Shown one piece after another: positions 39,621-45,366 of a stretch of 45,366 nt of DNA; the first letter of the stretch is position 1; each line of letters opens with the position of its first letter. The position numbers were made by a program, and so were the translations under genes. Below the pieces are notes generated by a model, which was given only the letters and a program-made list of their open reading frames with translations, had not been told where the DNA came from and searched no databases. The DNA lies in NCBI RefSeq assembly GCF_003626575.1, contig NZ_RBDY01000046.1, forward strand, positions 1 through 45,366, given 5' to 3'. Source of the stretch: Streptomyces radicis. Its GTDB lineage: Bacteria > Actinomycetota > Actinomycetes > Streptomycetales > Streptomycetaceae.

Positions 39621-39733
39621 GGCGCCTTCGCCCCGACGCCGTGGACGCACGCGAACACCGGCCCGCCCCCATCGCCGCCGTCGGCTATGGAACCGTCGAG
39701 CGACACCACCGCGCCCATGATCGCCTTGCTCAT
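39617..39733 (-). pseudogene. DHFR/RibD_C-like fragment (38 codons)
   Basis: A short frame, MSKAIMGAVVSLDGSIADGG, then DGGGPVFACVHGVGAKAP and a stop. The MSK..(x)SLDG.IAD opening is the start of RibD_C/dihydrofolate-reductase-like proteins, which are normally about 180 to 200 residues. The rest of the domain is missing. GGGAG precedes the ATG, and the stop overlaps the M20 start (GTGA), so it may persist as a translated leader of the peptidase gene. Confidence 0.55.
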
Positions 39734-39774
39734 CTCGGCTCCCTCCCCCGCGTCGTCATCTCGTGGGGACCAGC

Positions 39775-40116
39775 CTAGGAGGGGGGACTGACAACGCGGT
39801 CGTCGGCGAACGCGTGGTGGAGCGCGTAGCGCGTGAAGCCGGGACCGGCGGGGGCGACCGCCGCCTCGTGGGACGCGGCGTCGACCCACTCCGTGACAAC
39901 GATGGCGCGCCGCCCGTCCGTTGTCAGATGGGCGTGCGCGGCGAGCAGGCCGCTCGCCACCGGGATCGCGCTCTCCACGTCGTCGGCCGCCGTTCTGCTC
40001 ACGACGTAGACGCCGGTGGGGCGCACCGCGTCGTGCACCACGCTGTGGTCGAGGCGGGTCCGTTCGAGACCGGGCCGTTGGATGCCGGGCACCAGCGTGT
40101 CCACGCGGCTGACCAT
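39775..40116 (-). CDS. Antibiotic-biosynthesis-monooxygenase-like (ABM) dimeric alpha/beta-barrel protein, start defective or unclear
   Basis: The first usable ATG gives 113 residues (MVSRVDTLVPGIQRPGLERT ... GFTRYALHHAFADDRVV). The frame is open with protein-like sequence further upstream to about 40263: APAGRLAQHVFLSLDGNG, then LLFYAQWTSDDDHRAWAATR, which is the first half-barrel of an ABM-type protein. No ATG, GTG or TTG starts this longer frame, and a TGA stands at 40264-40266. Either the N-terminus has been damaged by a small frameshift, or initiation is unusual. These proteins typically act on quinones or haem-like substrates. It is divergent from the AhpD-like gene across a MerR-type dyad. 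Confidence 0.6.
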   Translation of the reverse strand: MVSRVDTLVPGIQRPGLERTRLDHSVVHDAVRPTGVYVVSRTAADDVESAIPVASGLLAAHAHLTTDGRRAIVVTEWVDAASHEAAVAPAGPGFTRYALHHAFADDRVVSPPS

Positions 40117-40260
40117 CGCCGGGCGGCGGGTGGCGGCCCACGCCCTGTGGTCGTCGTCGCTCGTCCACTGGGCGTAGAAGAGGAGGCCGTTGCCGTCGAG
40201 GGAGAGGAAGACGTGCTGGGCGAGGCGCCCGGCGGGCGCTTCATGGACAGCGACTGTGAT

Positions 40261-40280
40261 ACTTCAACCACCCTTGAAGT
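40261..40280. promoter_or_regulatory. MerR/SoxR-like operator dyad
   Basis: ACTTCAACCACCCTTGAAGT: perfect 7-bp arms ACTTCAA and TTGAAGT around six bases, between the divergent ABM-like and AhpD-like genes. Arms of this kind (CTTCAA/TTGAAG) are common in MerR-family operators that react to redox or drug stress. On the minus strand a TTGACT (40278-40283) overlaps the dyad. No MerR gene lies within the window. Confidence 0.5.
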
Positions 40281-40379
40281 CAAGGGGAGACGTACGCCAC
40301 ACCCGCGCCCTGTCACACCACCCGCAGGCCGCCGGGTCAAGGAGGTGGAAACACCCGCGACGACGACACGGAGCGCACC

Positions 40380-40850
40380 ATGAACGCTCGTCTCAACTTC
40401 TTCGACACGACCGCCGCCAAGGGCGTCAAGCACCTGGTCACGGCCAGCAAGGCGGTCGAGGACACGGACCTGCCGTCCGCGACGGCGGAGCTGGTGAAGA
40501 TCCGCGCCAGCCAGATCAACGGCTGCGGCTTCTGCACCGACATGCACACCAAGGAGGCCGCGCACGCCGGGGAGACCGCGACGCGCCTCAACCTCATCGC
40601 CACGTGGCGGGAGGCCACGGTCTTCACCGACGCCGAACGCGCCGCCCTCGAGCTGGCGGAGCAGGGCACGCGCATCGCCGACGCGGCGGGTGGCGTCACG
40701 GACGAGGCGTGGGCGAACGCCGCGAAGCACTACGACGAGGAGCAGCTGGCCTCCCTGGCGCTCGTCATCGCGTTGATCAACGCGTTCAACCGCCTCAACG
40801 TCATCGGCCAGCATCCCGCAGGCGACTACCGGGTCGGGCAGTACGCGTGA
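40380..40850 (+). CDS. AhpD-like carboxymuconolactone decarboxylase family protein
   Basis: A 156-residue all-helical peroxidase-like protein. The redox motif is Cys49-x2-Cys52 in INGCGFCTDMHTKEAAHAGE, followed by the conserved His56. The C-terminal helix ALVIALINAFNRLNVI is typical. It probably detoxifies peroxides or serves as an alkylhydroperoxidase-type reductase. GGAG lies six bases before the ATG at 40380. The divergent partner and the MerR-like dyad upstream point to a stress-inducible pair. Confidence 0.92.
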   Translation: MNARLNFFDTTAAKGVKHLVTASKAVEDTDLPSATAELVKIRASQINGCGFCTDMHTKEAAHAGETATRLNLIATWREATVFTDAERAALELAEQGTRIADAAGGVTDEAWANAAKHYDEEQLASLALVIALINAFNRLNVIGQHPAGDYRVGQYA

Positions 40851-40871
40851 CCTGCGGTCCCGGGGGCCGCC

Positions 40872-41393
40872 TCAACCGACGTCGAGCGCCGCCCTGGCCC
40901 GTTCGAGGAAACGCAGGTGCTCCTCGCGGAAGTCCCGGTAGGCGGCGTCGTACCGGGCGCGTTCGTCGCCCTCGGTGCCGAGCCGATCGAGCGCGCGGTT
41001 GGCGGTGATCGCCGCGCGGCGCAGCGTTTGCGCGGCCTCGGCGACCGGGGTCGGGCCCTCGAGCAGGACCTCGCGGCTGGCCCGGGTCACGTCGTTGAGC
41101 GCGGCCCTGGCGGCGGCGCTCAGGTGCGCGACGACGGCGGCCCGCGCCTCGCCCTCGGGGGCGGCGTCGGCCTCCTCGATGCGCCAGAACACCTCGGAGA
41201 GCCCATGAACGGCCGCGCTCATCTCGCGGTACGCGTCGCGCCGCCGCGTGCGCGCCTCGGCGACGTGCGCGGCGCGCGCGGTGACCTCGGCCTGCACCCG
41301 CGCGGATCGCGCGGCCCCCCGCCCGGTGACCCAACTCGCGACGACGGCCGTCCCCCCGGTGATGAGCCCGATCCACCAACTGTTGTCCACCAC
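40872..41393 (-). CDS. Membrane-anchored coiled-coil hypothetical protein
   Basis: About 173 residues, starting at paired GTG codons (41388-41393), neither with a clear ribosome-binding site. A single N-terminal membrane segment (WWIGLITGGTAVVASWVTG) is followed by a long charged helical region: ARVQAEVTARAAHVAEARTR, then EMSAAVHGLSEVFWRIEEAD and AYRDFREEHLRFLERARAAL. The topology suggests a short anchor with a cytoplasmic helical bundle. No family recognised. An extension to the ATG at 41474 would add arginine-rich residues with little protein character. Confidence 0.68.
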   Translation of the reverse strand: MVDNSWWIGLITGGTAVVASWVTGRGAARSARVQAEVTARAAHVAEARTRRRDAYREMSAAVHGLSEVFWRIEEADAAPEGEARAAVVAHLSAAARAALNDVTRASREVLLEGPTPVAEAAQTLRRAAITANRALDRLGTEGDERARYDAAYRDFREEHLRFLERARAALDVG

Positions 41394-41505
41394 GGGGGAA
41401 TTATGGGGTGCGCGCACCTGGCGCCGGATGAGGGGCCGATCACGATCCGATCGCCAGGCCGAACGGTGTCGCAACGGATCTCGATCGCCACCAGATCATG
41501 CGCGT

Positions 41506-41826
41506 TCAACGGATCACCACCGCGAGCATCAGAACGATCACCAGCGCACAGCCGACGGCCGTTTGGGCGACGATCTCGGCACGGGTCGGCGGTCGTCGGT
41601 GCCGCGTTCCCTCCCAGAACGAACGGGTGCGCAGCCCGGGCGGGTCGGCGCGTAAGACGGTCACGGTGGTGCGGCGGCTCATCGCGAACAGCTCCCCCGA
41701 GGCGAACCTCAGCTTGACCCCGCCATGAACGTGATCCATCGACATGACGATGAAGTCCCTTTCCCCGATGGTCAGAACGTCGCCCGTGAGTATGGTCGCG
41801 GGCGTGACCTCGACACGGCGGATCAA
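41506..41826 (-). CDS. Small membrane protein, 106 aa
   Basis: Starts at a TTG (41824-41826) that overlaps the upstream stop and has GGGAGG seven bases before it. The N-terminal half is a small beta-rich domain (VEVTPATILTGDVLTIGERD, then FIVMSMDHVHGGVKLRFASG). A basic linker RSFWEGTRHRRPPTRAEIV and one C-terminal membrane helix TAVGCALVIVLMLAVVIR follow. It is the last gene of a four-gene operon divergent from an XRE-type regulator. Function unknown. Confidence 0.66.
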   Translation of the reverse strand: MIRRVEVTPATILTGDVLTIGERDFIVMSMDHVHGGVKLRFASGELFAMSRRTTVTVLRADPPGLRTRSFWEGTRHRRPPTRAEIVAQTAVGCALVIVLMLAVVIR

Positions 41827-41975
41827 CGCTTCGCCTCCCTGATCACCAGCGGCGGGCACGCGGGCGCGCACGCCCACAGCGGCCCGAGCCTGCGGGCATG
41901 GACAACCACGTAACGGCCGCACACCACGCAGTGGGACCCCACCCGTTGCCCGCGCCGCAGGCCCAACCCCCTCAC
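41823..41975 (-). CDS. 50-residue cysteine-rich (zinc-ribbon-like) protein
   Basis: A very small frame from a GTG (41973-41975) that overlaps the preceding stop as GTGA. The sequence holds GSHCVVCGRYVVV and LWACAPACPPL, that is C-x2-C and C-x3-C separated by about 16 residues, a plausible zinc-binding pair. Stop/start overlaps on both sides support it as a real gene. Confidence 0.6.
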   Translation of the reverse strand: MRGLGLRRGQRVGSHCVVCGRYVVVHARRLGPLWACAPACPPLVIREAKR

Positions 41976-42346
41976 CGCGCCACCTCGCGCAGCTTGGCCA
42001 CGGCGGCCCGCGCGTCGTCCAGGGCAACGGCCCGTTCGTCCGCCGTCGCCGCCCGATCCCTTGACCGGGCCACCGCGTTCATCAACCGGGACACCAACGG
42101 AATGAGGCCCGCCCGCTCCTCCAACGCGGCCAGCCGAGCCACCAGTTCGTTCGGCACGACGTCCGGATACGTCAGGCGCGTCCCGCGCGCGCTGAGCGGA
42201 TGCAGCGAGAACGGGATCAACCGTTCGGCCACCAGGCAGGCCCGGCACGCGTGCTGACTCCACCCGCCTCCGGACCCCGCGTGCACGATCGCCACCACGG
42301 TCAACGGCGGCACCACCGTCCGACACGTTGAACAACGAGGGATCAC
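41972..42346 (-). CDS. Hypothetical protein with N-terminal Cys motifs and C-terminal coiled coil
   Basis: A 124-residue protein. The N-terminus has CSTCRTVVPP and, about 25 residues on, HACRACLVAERLIPF: two CxxC pairs that could bind zinc. The C-terminal half is helical (PNELVARLAALEERAGLIPL ... DDARAAVAKLREVAR). The GTG at 42344-42346 overlaps the upstream stop as GTGA; a GTG one codon earlier is also possible. Second gene of the four-gene operon. Confidence 0.65.
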   Translation of the reverse strand: MIPRCSTCRTVVPPLTVVAIVHAGSGGGWSQHACRACLVAERLIPFSLHPLSARGTRLTYPDVVPNELVARLAALEERAGLIPLVSRLMNAVARSRDRAATADERAVALDDARAAVAKLREVAR

Positions 42347-42909
42347 CACACACCCCCCGCACCGACATGGCACCCGCAGGCGCACGCCTCGGCGCGCACG
42401 CCGTACCCGACATCGCGCGCCACGGCCCCATGACGGCAGGCCGCATGGCGCTCGGTGGCACAGTCAGGGGAGCGCCGGGGCCGTTCAACGATGTCGCTCA
42501 ACGCCACCCGCAGCCGTTCCGGATCCGTCAACGGCCGCCCCGGCACCCCCGCCCACCACAACAACGCCCCCGCCGACGCCCCCAGCGGCGGCACCACCAA
42601 CTCCCGCCCACGGCCCCACACCTCGACTCCCGGCAGCCGCCAGTCGGAAGCGACGCCGGGCGGGATCAACCACCAGTGCAGCCCGGCCCGTTGGTCCCCC
42701 ACGACCGGCCCAACTCCCCGCCCCAGCAAGGCGAACACCCCCACACTCTCCGAAACCCCCACCCGCACCGCATCCCACCAGCGTCCGGCAGGGAGAGCGC
42801 GCGGGCTGTCCATGTCCGTGGGGATCCACTCGGGGGCGCCGTGATCCGCCGACACCGACTCGCCGCCGCCGGAGGTGTTCGGATGCCAGCGCCGTCTCAT
42901 GTGTCCCAT
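42343..42909 (-). CDS. Hypothetical protein of the XRE-linked operon, 188 aa
   Basis: Starts at the ATG 42907-42909 with AGGAG eight bases upstream (in-frame ATGs at 42924 and 42900 are alternatives). Characteristic parts are WIPTDMDSPRALPAGRWWDAVRV, FALLGRGVGPVVGDQRAGLH, WWLIPPGVASDWRLPGVEVW and ERHAACRHGAVARDVGYGVR. The layout resembles uncharacterised Streptomyces proteins found next to HTH regulators. The C-terminus is cysteine/histidine-rich (EACACGCHVGAG). First gene of the operon, divergent from the XRE gene at 43060. Confidence 0.66.
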   Translation of the reverse strand: MGHMRRRWHPNTSGGGESVSADHGAPEWIPTDMDSPRALPAGRWWDAVRVGVSESVGVFALLGRGVGPVVGDQRAGLHWWLIPPGVASDWRLPGVEVWGRGRELVVPPLGASAGALLWWAGVPGRPLTDPERLRVALSDIVERPRRSPDCATERHAACRHGAVARDVGYGVRAEACACGCHVGAGGVW

Positions 42910-43059
42910 CTCGGTGCTCCTCATCGCGTTGGCCGCGCCCCGGGCCACGCTTCGGCTACGGGGCATCACATAGCGTGGCGGGCGTACTGCACATTGCGCG
43001 GCGACGTTCTAGACGTCATTCCGGTGTCATTTGAGGACGCGTCAGGCTACTGTGAGCCC

Positions 43060-43815
43060 ATGAGTGCCACTCCCAACACCGCCCTCAAAGCCGTGCGTAT
43101 GGGTCTCCTCATGAGCCAGGACGACCTGGCCCGGGCTCTGCGCGCCGAAGGCGTGGCCAGCGCCTCCAAGCGCTTGGTCCAACGCTGGGAGGCGGGCGAA
43201 ACCGCCTGTCCGCGCCCGCTGCACGCCCGGGCTCTGGAGCGAGTCACCCGCACGCCCATCGAGCTTCTGGGCTTCACCACCGTGCTCGCCCAGGTTCACG
43301 AGGACGGGCGCGGCGGCCACGACGTGGAGCCGGACTCTCCCGCTCCGGTGCCAGCTCAGCCGTTGCCCACACCCGCGCCCGGGCGCGGCGCCTACTCCGG
43401 TATCTGGCTCTCGCGTTACGAGTACTACAGCTCCGGGAGATCGGGGACCTACGAGGGCCTGCACCACGTGGTGATCCTCCAGCACGGGAGCCAGCTGACC
43501 GTCCGTAGTGTCCCCGGATCGTCCGACTCCCTGCTCACCATCGACCTCCAGGTCGACGGGCACATCGTCACCGGCACTTGGGCCGAGCAGACCGCGCAGG
43601 ACGGCTACTACCGAGGCGCGCGCTACCACGGCGCGATCCAGATGCTCCTCGACCCGACCGGCCGCCGCATGACCGGCAAGTGGGTCGGCTTCGGCAAGGA
43701 GTTCGACATCAACTCCGGCCCGTGGGAGCTGGTGTTCCAGGAAGCGTCCACCTCGAAAGCCACGACGGCGAAATACGGTCACCGCCCCGACTCCGTGAAG
43801 GGGGAGGCAAATTGA
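43060..43815 (+). CDS. XRE-type HTH protein with C-terminal beta-rich domain
   Basis: A 251-residue protein. Residues 7-70 form an atypical HTH (LKAVRMGLLMSQDDLARALR, then SASKRLVQRWEAGETACPRP). A proline-rich linker (about 88-110) leads to a beta-rich domain of some 125 residues: GAYSGIWLSRYEYYSSGRSG, then HHVVILQHGSQLTVRS, ITGTWAEQT-like strands and MTGKWVGFGKEFDINSGPWEL. This resembles a small lipocalin-like barrel that might sense a ligand. The ATG at 43060 has only a weak GTGAG upstream. It is followed 76 bases later by the SLOG-like gene and is divergent from the four-gene operon. Confidence 0.82.
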   Translation: MSATPNTALKAVRMGLLMSQDDLARALRAEGVASASKRLVQRWEAGETACPRPLHARALERVTRTPIELLGFTTVLAQVHEDGRGGHDVEPDSPAPVPAQPLPTPAPGRGAYSGIWLSRYEYYSSGRSGTYEGLHHVVILQHGSQLTVRSVPGSSDSLLTIDLQVDGHIVTGTWAEQTAQDGYYRGARYHGAIQMLLDPTGRRMTGKWVGFGKEFDINSGPWELVFQEASTSKATTAKYGHRPDSVKGEAN

Positions 43816-43891
43816 ACGGGCGGTTGAACTGGTCGAGGTTCTGAGGGAGTACGACTGATCCGGCCGACCGGGGCAGAACGAGAACGAGGGT

Positions 43892-44446
43892 ATGACGACG
43901 ATCGCCGTGACCGGGCACATGGACCTCACCGAAGAGAGCGTGCCACTCGTCAAGAACGCGTTGCACGAGCTGCTGGCCGTCTACCCACCCACCGAGCTCG
44001 TCTGCGTTTCGTGCATCGCGGCGGGCGCGGACGCGCTGTTCGCCGAGGCGGTGTTGCAGCGCGGCGGGCGGCTGGTCGTGGTCGTCCCGTCGAGGGATTA
44101 CCGGTGGAAGAAGGTGAAGCCGGAGCACGGCGCGACGTTCGACCGCCTCGTCGAGGCGGCCACGGAAGTGCACACGGTGCCGCGCGAGACGGCTGACCGC
44201 GAGGCGTACGAGGCCGCGAACAAGGTGTTGCTCGAACGCGCCGATCGCCTCGTCGCCGTGTGGAACGGCGCCCCGCCGAGCGGAAAGGGCGGCGGCACGG
44301 CGGATGTTGTGGTCGAGGCACGGGAGGCCGGGCTGCCGGTGGATGTGGTGTGGCCGAAGGGCGCGGCACGGCGGGAGCCAACCCACAACGGCGGCACGCC
44401 CCCGGCGTCCGTCGGCAACGATCACGGAATGGCAAAGCCTGGCTAA
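43892..44446 (+). CDS. SLOG/Rossmann-like nucleotide-binding protein
   Basis: A 184-residue protein. The opening MTTIAVTGHMDLTEESVPLV, then CVSCIAAGADALFAEAVLQRGG, LVVVVPSRDYRW, LLERADRLVAVWNGAPPSGKGG and GLPVDVVWPKGA match the alternating strand/helix pattern and glycine turns of SLOG-type (DprA/LOG-like) proteins, which bind nucleotides or nucleotide-derived signals. About 25 polar C-terminal residues are extra. The ATG at 43892 follows GAACGAGGG closely. It is probably co-transcribed with the XRE gene. Its stop lies 18 bases before the first CRISPR repeat. Confidence 0.78.
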   Translation: MTTIAVTGHMDLTEESVPLVKNALHELLAVYPPTELVCVSCIAAGADALFAEAVLQRGGRLVVVVPSRDYRWKKVKPEHGATFDRLVEAATEVHTVPRETADREAYEAANKVLLERADRLVAVWNGAPPSGKGGGTADVVVEAREAGLPVDVVWPKGAARREPTHNGGTPPASVGNDHGMAKPG

Positions 44447-44464
44447 CGCCCCAGCTCACGAGGT

Positions 44465-45232
44465 GTTCTCCCCGCGCGAGCGGGGGTGTTCCGTGGGTCG
44501 CTCCAGAGAAGAGCCGCATCACGCTGTTCTCCCCGCGCGAGCGGGGGTGTTCCGACGCTGACCTGGCGGGGAACTCCTACTGGGCCGTTCTCCCCGCGCG
44601 AGCGGGGGTGTTCCGATCGACACCTCGGCCTGCCCGTCACCCGGGGCGTTCTCCCCGCGCGAGCGGGGGTGTTCCGATCGACACCTCGGCCTGCCCGTCA
44701 CCCGGGGCGTTCTCCCCGCGCGAGCGGGGGTGTTCCGATCGACACCTCGGCCTGCCCGTCACCCGGGGCGTTCTTCCCCGCGCGAGCGGGGGTGTTCCGA
44801 CGTGCCCGCCGCCTGTCATCCAGATGCTGGGGTTTTCCCCGCGCGAGCGGGGGTGTTCCGCCGTTCCCGCCACCGATCCCCGGAGACTACTGGTTCTCCC
44901 CGCGCGAGCGGAGGTGTTCCGCGGTTCATGAACCCGTCGAAGCCCCGCGAGTCGTTCTCCCCGCGCGAGCGGGGGTGTTCCGTCGACGTCAAAACCGCAG
45001 CCGCGACCGACCTCGTGCGCGTTCTCCCCGCGCGAGCGGGGGTGTTCCGGCCATCTGCGGCACGTGCCCCGCCGCCGCAGCGTTTTCCCCGCGCGAGCGG
45101 GGGTGCTCCGGGCGGGCGGCTCAGTATCCCCCAGCCCCGCGCGTTTTCCCCGCGCGAGCGGGGGTGCTCCGTGCTTCATCGAGGCGGCGTCCTGGGCGCT
45201 GGAGTTTTCCCCGCGCGAGCGGGGGTGCTCCG
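44465..45232 (+). CRISPR. Type I-E CRISPR array, 13 repeats and 12 spacers
   Basis: The 29-nt repeat starts GTTCTCCCCGCG and ends GCGGGGGTGTTCCG, with an internal CCCCGC/GCGGGG dyad like E. coli type I-E repeats, in this orientation. Repeat starts: 44465, 44526, 44587, 44648, 44709, 44770, 44832, 44893, 44954, 45021, 45082, 45143, 45204. Spacers are 32 nt except spacer 9 (44983-45020), which is 38 nt. Spacers 3, 4 and 5 are identical. Repeat 6 has an extra T (30 nt), repeat 8 has an internal G to A change, repeat 7 has T at position 4, and repeats 11-13 have T at position 4 and end GTGCTCCG. Variant repeats cluster at the right, so the leader should be on the left. No cas gene is in the window. 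Confidence 0.97.
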
Positions 45233-45319
45233 CCCGAGACGGCTAGGGAGCGTATCGAGTCGTGATCAATCTGCGGGATTCTCCCTCACGGTGGGGCCTG
45301 GACCGGTAGATCTTCTTGC

Positions 45320-45366
45320 GTGACGCGAGTGCAACTGACGGACGACGAGTGGGAGTTCATCGGGCC
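45320..45366 (+). CDS. IS5-type transposase, N-terminal 15 codons
   Basis: A GTG at 45320 opens VTRVQLTDDEWEFIG and runs off the right edge. The (x)LTDxEWxFI(x) opening is the common start of IS5/IS4-group transposases. It lies 87 bases after the last CRISPR repeat, so an insertion sequence adjoins the distal end of the array. The inverted repeat of the IS cannot be defined without the other end. Confidence 0.6.
   Translation, partial: MTRVQLTDDEWEFIG

Noticed and set aside
43003..43017. GACGTTCTAGACGTC dyad between the XRE gene and the divergent operon.
   Set aside because: A plausible operator by position, but there is only one imperfect copy and no second instance to support it.
44486..45265. 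Open frames across the CRISPR array giving repeated FSPRERGCS, LPARAGVFR and SPRASGGVP motifs.
   Set aside because: These are the three-frame translations of the CRISPR repeat, not proteins.
45233..45319. Left inverted repeat of the putative IS element.
   Set aside because: The right end is outside the window, so no inverted pair can be tested and the boundary cannot be set.

Overview
The window is very GC-rich, densely coded actinomycete DNA, most likely from a Streptomyces or close relative. The signs are short intergenic gaps, stop/start overlaps inside operons, frequent GTG and TTG starts, an RsbS/RsbT/SpoIIE-type phosphatase module, sugar ABC transporters without their own ATPase, and a type I-E CRISPR repeat. 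No rRNA or tRNA gene was seen.

Layout. 1-2256 (-): the start of a CYTH protein, an aldo/keto reductase, and a radical SAM gene that has lost its N-terminal half. 2257-9772: a divergent galactan-utilisation locus, with GH53 galactanase and GH42 beta-galactosidase on the minus strand and a solute-binding protein, two permeases and a LacI repressor on the plus strand; two operator palindromes lie between the halves. 9919-15981: a secreted protein of unknown function, an RsbS/RsbT/PP2C signalling module whose rsbS is truncated, a MarR regulator and a PhoX phosphatase. 16173-36550: a large pectin, uronate and sugar-acid region. It holds an alpha-ketoglutarate semialdehyde dehydrogenase with an IclR regulator, an HTH/membrane-protein pair, an NCS2 purine permease, 5-dehydro-4-deoxyglucarate dehydratase with an unknown partner, uronate dehydrogenase, and a nine-gene translationally coupled operon (GntR, DapA-like, IlvD/Edd, two permeases, Gfo/Idh/MocA oxidoreductase, solute-binding lipoprotein, pectate lyase, serine hydrolase). 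A secreted beta-helix protein ends this region. 36876-42909: miscellaneous genes, some decayed. 43060-45366: an XRE-type regulator, a SLOG-like protein, a 13-repeat CRISPR array, and the start of an IS5-type transposase. No cas gene is inside the window.

How the genes fit together. Secreted pectate lyase, galactanase and the beta-helix protein would attack pectin and its galactan side chains. Two ABC importers take up the products. Two oxidative branches can be assembled that both end in alpha-ketoglutarate semialdehyde: uronate dehydrogenase plus KdgD, and a possible sugar dehydrogenase, IlvD/Edd dehydratase and DapA-like set. A single semialdehyde dehydrogenase could finish both. Each catabolic unit carries its own regulator gene (LacI, IclR, GntR) and a palindromic operator candidate.

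The least expected structure is a pair of non-coding, roughly 0.7 kb near-perfect palindromes (18654-19359 and 37674-38391). They lie in opposite orientation, share a 30-nt identical centre and conserved arms, and bracket 18.3 kb of the pectin region.
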